A stretch of DNA of 64,000 nt from Prosthecobacter sp. SYSU 5D2 (GTDB lineage: Bacteria > Verrucomicrobiota > Verrucomicrobiia > Verrucomicrobiales > Verrucomicrobiaceae): assembly GCF_039655865.1 (NCBI RefSeq), contig NZ_JBBYXL010000013.1, positions 143,466 through 207,465 of the forward strand, written 5' to 3'. Positions within the stretch are counted from its first letter, which is position 1; the number at the start of each line of letters is the position of its first letter. Both the position numbers and the translations under genes were made by a program. The notes under the pieces are model-generated. The model searched no databases and was not told the DNA's origin. It saw nothing but the letters and a program-made list of their open reading frames with translations. This document shows, piece by piece, positions 60,417 to 64,000 of the stretch.

Positions 60417-61385
60417 ATGCGTATCCTTTCCGGCCTCCAACCCAGCGGGCGTCTCCACATCGGCAATTATTTTGGCATGATGGAGGCGGCGCTGAAGCTG
60501 CAACATGAAGGTGAGGCGTTCTACTTCATCGCCGACTACCACTCCCTGACCAGCATCCACGACGGCAAAGCCCTGCGCAGCAATGTGCGGGATCTGGCCA
60601 TTGATTTTCTGGCCTGCGGGCTGGACCCGGAGAAGTGCGTCTTCTTCCGCCAAAGCGACGTGCCGGAGCATACGGAGCTCTCCTGGATCCTGAGCACCGT
60701 CACTCCCATGGGTCTGCTGGAGCGCTGCCATAGTTATAAAGACAAGGTGGCCAATGGCATCAGCGCCAGCCACGGCCTCTTTGCCTACCCTGTCCTCATG
60801 GCGGCGGACATCCTCATTTATGATGCGGATGTCGTCCCCGTGGGCCGCGATCAGAAGCAGCATGTCGAAGTCACCCGCGACATCGCCATCAAGATGAACG
60901 AGACCTTCGGCCAGGGCCTCTTAAGGCTGCCGAATCCCCGCATCCGCGAAGAAACCGCCGTGGTGCTCGGCACGGATGGCCGCAAGATGAGCAAGAGTTA
61001 TGGCAACACCATCCAACTCTTCGAAGAACCGGCCAAGCTCAAAAAAGCCATCATGAGCATCCCGACAGATTCCACCCCGGTGGAATCTCCCAAGCCGGTG
61101 GAAGGCAGCAGCATCCTGGCACTTTATCAACTTGTCGCCTCCCCGGCGGATTACGAGGCGATGGTGGCTGATTTCCAGGCAGGCGGCAAAGGTTACGGCG
61201 ACTTCAAGAAACGCCTCCTTCAAGGTATCACAGACTATTTTGCGCCCTTCCGCGAAAAGCGTGCCGAGCTTGAGTCAAACCCGGAATATGTGAACAAAGT
61301 CCTCGCCGAAGGTGCTGATAAAGCCCGCGCCGTCGCCCGCAAAACGCTGGAGCGCGTGCGCCAGGCGGTGGGCCTTGGAGATTAA
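60417..61385 (+). CDS. trpS: Tryptophanyl-tRNA synthetase
   Basis: 322 residues, full length for bacterial TrpRS, class I. The HIGH-equivalent is RLHIGNYFG, the KMSKS loop is GRKMSKSYGN, and the Trp pocket region DVVPVGRDQKQHVEV is typical. It charges tRNA-Trp in the cytoplasm. The start is supported by MRILSGLQPSG, the usual N-terminus. It is followed 14 bases later by an rRNA methyltransferase gene, a plausible translation-related operon. Confidence 0.98.
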   Translation: MRILSGLQPSGRLHIGNYFGMMEAALKLQHEGEAFYFIADYHSLTSIHDGKALRSNVRDLAIDFLACGLDPEKCVFFRQSDVPEHTELSWILSTVTPMGLLERCHSYKDKVANGISASHGLFAYPVLMAADILIYDADVVPVGRDQKQHVEVTRDIAIKMNETFGQGLLRLPNPRIREETAVVLGTDGRKMSKSYGNTIQLFEEPAKLKKAIMSIPTDSTPVESPKPVEGSSILALYQLVASPADYEAMVADFQAGGKGYGDFKKRLLQGITDYFAPFREKRAELESNPEYVNKVLAEGADKARAVARKTLERVRQAVGLGD

Positions 61386-61399
61386 TCTGACCTGCCCTG

Positions 61400-62254
61400 A
61401 TGAATCCCAACGGCTACGAACTCCTCGACAGCGGCAACTTTCAAAAGCTGGAACGCTTTGGCGAGGTGGTGCTATCCCGCCCCTGTGCCCAGGCTGTGTG
61501 GCGGCAGACGCTGCCACCCAGCACTTGGCAAAAGGCCACCGCCAGCTTCTTCCGCGATGGCGGTAACCAATGGCGTGGGCGTGACCGCCTGCCGGCCACC
61601 TGGGAAATTGGTGTGGACGGCACCCGCTTCCAGCTCAGCAGCACGGACTTTGGCCACCTTGGCATCTTCCCGGAGCAGCGGGACCAGTGGAAACGCATCC
61701 GCGAATCCTGCGCGGACTATCGCAAAAAACACAGCCGTGCTCCGCGTGTGCTGAACCTCTTTGCCTACTCCGGTGGCAGCACTCTGGCTGCCGCCCATAG
61801 TGGAGCGGAGGTCTGCCATGTGGATGCTTCCAAAGGCATGGTGGACTGGGCGCGCAAGAACGCCATGCTGAACAGCCTGGATGACAAACCCATCCGCTGG
61901 ATCGTGGACGACGTCACCAAATTCCTGGAGCGCGAGCACCGCCGTGAGAAGTTTTATGACCTCATCATCCTGGACCCGCCCAGCTATGGGCGCGGGGCCA
62001 AAGGGGAGATCTTCAAGATTGAAAACGACCTGCCACCGCTGCTCTCCCTCATTGGCAAACTGATGTCTGACCAGCCTCTGGGCGTGCTGCTTTCCTGCCA
62101 CACGCCGGAGCTCACCCCTCTCTCATTGCATCATTTGTTAGTCCAGCAGTTCGGCCAGTCAGGCGGAACTCTGGAGCAGGGGGAGATGCAGCTTCGTGGT
62201 GCGGCGGATGTCCTGCCCGTGCCCAGCGGCAGCTTCTGCTGGTGGCTGAAATGA
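61400..62254 (+). CDS. RlmI-like class I rRNA methyltransferase
   Basis: 284 residues. Motif I is LNLFAYSGGSTLAAAHSGAEV, followed by HVDASKGMVDWARKN, and the catalytic region is DLIILDPPSYGRG. This is the 23S rRNA cytosine-C5 family lacking the N-terminal PUA domain, thus shorter than E. coli RlmI. The N-terminal ~110 residues form the family-specific beta domain. The exact target base is inferred from the family. It is followed by a YheT-like gene after 9 bases. Confidence 0.88.
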   Translation: MNPNGYELLDSGNFQKLERFGEVVLSRPCAQAVWRQTLPPSTWQKATASFFRDGGNQWRGRDRLPATWEIGVDGTRFQLSSTDFGHLGIFPEQRDQWKRIRESCADYRKKHSRAPRVLNLFAYSGGSTLAAAHSGAEVCHVDASKGMVDWARKNAMLNSLDDKPIRWIVDDVTKFLEREHRREKFYDLIILDPPSYGRGAKGEIFKIENDLPPLLSLIGKLMSDQPLGVLLSCHTPELTPLSLHHLLVQQFGQSGGTLEQGEMQLRGAADVLPVPSGSFCWWLK

Positions 62255-62263
62255 CCTGCTCCC

Positions 62264-63220
62264 ATGCCCGTCATCACCTCCAGTTACCAGGCGCCCCGTT
62301 TCCTGCGTAACGGTCACGTGCAGACCGTGCTGCCCACCTTCCTGCCACGTGCGCGACCGCCGCAGGCCAGACATGAGCGGCTGGAGCTGGAGGACGGAGA
62401 TTTCCTGGAACTGCGCTGGTATCAAGCTGGCCACAAACGCCTGGCCATCCTCTCCCATGGTCTGGAAGGCTCCACCGATGCCATCTACATCCGCAGCATG
62501 AGCGCCGCCCTGCTGCTGGCAGGATGGAATGTGCTGGCCTGGAATTTTCGCGGCTGCGGCGGCACGGAAAACCGCCTCCCGCGCTCCTATCACAGTGGGG
62601 AATCAGGCGACCTGCGCAGCATCATTGGTTACGCCGCCGATGACTATGAGCAGGTGGCCCTCGTCGGTTTTAGCCTGGGCGGAAATATTACCCTCAAATG
62701 CCTTGGCGAGCAGGCCGCACATCCGCACATCGTCGCGGCTGCCGCTGTCTCCTCGCCGGTGGACCTGGCCTCCAGCGCCCGCGTTTTGGATGAACTGCCT
62801 GGCAACCGCCTTTACCTGAAACGCTTCCTGAATACCCTCATCATCAAGATTGAGGCCAAGGCCCGCCTGTTCCCGGACAGCTTCGATATCCAGGGCATCC
62901 GCGCTATTCATACCATCAAGGAATTCGACGACCGTTTCACCGCCCCCATGCATGGCTTTCGCGATGCCGATGACTACTGGGAGCGGGCCAGTTCCCTGCC
63001 CCACCTGGGCAAAGTTGAAGTTCCCACGCTGCTGCTGAATGCGCTGAATGATCCCCTGCTGACTACGCCTTCCTTTCCAGAAGAGCTGGCAGCCCAAAGT
63101 CCGCATCTGCACCTGGAAATGCCGGCTTACGGCGGCCATGTCGGCTTCCTGGACCACCGTCTGCGCGGCTGGCATGAGCGCCGCGTGGTGGAGTTCATCG
63201 GCGCTTGCGCCGGTGACTGA
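62264..63220 (+). CDS. yheT: YheT-like alpha/beta hydrolase
   Basis: 318 residues, the normal length of the YheT/ABHD1 group. The start APRFLRNGHVQTVLP is characteristic. The nucleophile elbow is GFSLGGN, the oxyanion-side motif is SHGLEGSTD, and the acid and His are in LNALNDPL and GGHVGFLD. It is a carboxylesterase/acyl hydrolase of unknown substrate in the cytoplasm. Its end overlaps the convergent gene at 63195 by 26 bases. Confidence 0.9.
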   Translation: MPVITSSYQAPRFLRNGHVQTVLPTFLPRARPPQARHERLELEDGDFLELRWYQAGHKRLAILSHGLEGSTDAIYIRSMSAALLLAGWNVLAWNFRGCGGTENRLPRSYHSGESGDLRSIIGYAADDYEQVALVGFSLGGNITLKCLGEQAAHPHIVAAAAVSSPVDLASSARVLDELPGNRLYLKRFLNTLIIKIEAKARLFPDSFDIQGIRAIHTIKEFDDRFTAPMHGFRDADDYWERASSLPHLGKVEVPTLLLNALNDPLLTTPSFPEELAAQSPHLHLEMPAYGGHVGFLDHRLRGWHERRVVEFIGACAGD

Positions 63221-63905
63221 AGAAAACGAGGGCAAAGAACACCAGCAGGACGCTGATGACTATGATCAGCACGACCTTTCCCAGATCTGGATACACACGC
63301 CTGACGGTGACTTCCGAGATCGTATAGGCTTCCACCTCCCTTTCCTCTTCCACCACGGGTGCGGCAGTGAATTTAAACGGACGGCTCGTCTCCCCAGGAA
63401 AAATCACCTGGGGTTTGCGTTCTTCATTGCCTTCCTCCCCGTTGATCAATATGAGGCTGACATTGGCCTTCCTGCCGAAGACAACTTTGAAACTGTCCGC
63501 ACCGGCGGGCACCTGGGACTTGGCCGTGGCCAGCAGATGCGTTTCCGTTGTGTCCGGTTTCACCGCTTCATAGGTGGCCCCGTCCAGCGCGACAAAGTCA
63601 CAGGGCGGCATCGGCACAGGTTCATCATTGAATGTCAGGCCCACATTCGCCTTCAGATACTCCGTGGCCTTTTCATACGTGGCCTTCTTTTCCTCCGGCG
63701 ACTGGTTTAAATACCAGTCCGCCGACACCGGTGGCAGCGAGGTCGGCTGATCACTCAGAAACACCCTCGGATCCAGGTTCATCTTCAGCGTGAACCCATG
63801 ATCCTTCGCAAAATCCACCTCAATCGTCATGTTCGGCACGACATGCGCCTGAGCCTGAAAAATCAGGGCAAGAAAAAAAACGGCCAGCCAGTGAAAACAA
63901 CTCAT
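63195..63905 (-). CDS. Exported protein with C-terminal membrane anchor
   Basis: 236 residues with a signal peptide (MSCFHWLAVFFLALIFQAQAH), a beta-rich periplasmic part (NMTIEVDFAKDHGFTLKMN), and a C-terminal helix near 209-230 followed by HRRKRR. The overall topology is type I. No named family is recognised. The 3' end overlaps the YheT-like gene on the opposite strand by 26 bases, which may cause transcriptional interference. Confidence 0.75.
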   Translation of the reverse strand: MSCFHWLAVFFLALIFQAQAHVVPNMTIEVDFAKDHGFTLKMNLDPRVFLSDQPTSLPPVSADWYLNQSPEEKKATYEKATEYLKANVGLTFNDEPVPMPPCDFVALDGATYEAVKPDTTETHLLATAKSQVPAGADSFKVVFGRKANVSLILINGEEGNEERKPQVIFPGETSRPFKFTAAPVVEEEREVEAYTISEVTVRRVYPDLGKVVLIIVISVLLVFFALVFFSHRRKRR

Positions 63906-64000
63906 GTAGCCGACCTATCAAACGCAAGACAGCGTCCGTCAAACTGCGCCATTGCCCGTTAATCGAAGTTCAGGGTTACTCCTATGCCATCCGGTCTGAA
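63906..64000. other. Window end
   Basis: 95 bases upstream of the anchored protein gene. An ATG at 63984 on the plus strand could begin a divergent gene, but only six codons are visible. No other feature could be supported. Confidence 0.3.

Noticed and set aside
59634..60863. Extended 409-codon frame upstream of the 210-residue exported protein
   Set aside because: The extension is antisense to the trpS start, and the ATG at 60266 opens directly into a signal peptide.
1..64000. Repeated heptamer GTTAGGC/GCCTAAC, resembling integron attC core sites
   Set aside because: About eight copies are expected by chance at this base composition, the observed number is similar, several lie inside genes as ordinary codons, and no attC-like paired arms or integrase are seen.
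1..64000. tRNA, rRNA, CRISPR array or insertion sequence
   Set aside because: No spacer shows a cloverleaf, rRNA-like sequence, regular direct repeats or a transposase gene.

Overview
The window looks like a chromosome segment of a verrucomicrobium (Verrucomicrobiae, Prosthecobacter/Verrucomicrobium-like). The GC content is high. Most starts lack a Shine-Dalgarno. There are many secreted degradative or lectin-like proteins: a sulfatase, FG-GAP, LamG, sialidase-like, ceramidase-like, beta-helix and two PhoD-like enzymes. Three minor pilins match the pattern of the lineage-specific 'Verru_Chthon cassette' families. No rRNA, tRNA, CRISPR array, insertion sequence or prophage was seen. The assignment is inference from gene content.

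Layout. 0-11 kb is carbohydrate metabolism: an enolase-superfamily end, a 2-hydroxyacid dehydrogenase, an MFS transporter, a coupled trio (ceramidase-like, hexapeptide acyltransferase, beta-propeller), a PhoD-like phosphatase, a 39-residue membrane peptide, and a TIM-barrel isomerase plus HPS/KGPDC-type decarboxylase pair divergent from a PAS-AraC regulator. 11.1-14.9 kb holds two copies of an undescribed two-gene cassette (secreted protein plus small anchored HEAT-like protein). The copies share a promoter, a nearly identical leader and an intercistronic stem-loop. 15-33 kb is mixed: mdh, an M23 peptidase whose start codon lies inside an apparent terminator hairpin, a DinG-like helicase, a sulfatase, FG-GAP and LamG proteins, small orphan genes, an ABC-F protein, and a GbsR-type regulator with candidate operators beside a sirtuin. 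33-36 kb has a beta-helix protein and a Tat-exported PhoD.

36.5-54.9 kb is the most striking part: a type IV pilus/type II secretion-like machine in two convergent operons. The forward operon carries a prepilin, a large bitopic PilM/PilN-like protein, a PilO-like protein, a small periplasmic protein, a secretin, an unknown, a GspE/PilB ATPase, a GspF/PilC platform protein, a secreted linker protein, a second prepilin, and an ABC transporter module (ATPase, permease, proline-rich accessory) resembling the PilGHI arrangement of Myxococcus. The reverse operon carries three exported proteins, minor pilins B, C and A, and a PilT-like ATPase. Tight coupling by 4-base overlaps argues for one co-evolved machine. 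No prepilin peptidase is in the window.

55-64 kb is mostly housekeeping: a PBP4-like DD-peptidase with altered motifs, a glycerophosphodiesterase, a CBM9-like protein, a sialidase-like protein, trpS, an RlmI-like methyltransferase, a YheT-like hydrolase and a signal/anchor protein. Several intergenic spacers hold short perfect hairpins that look like dispersed repeats.
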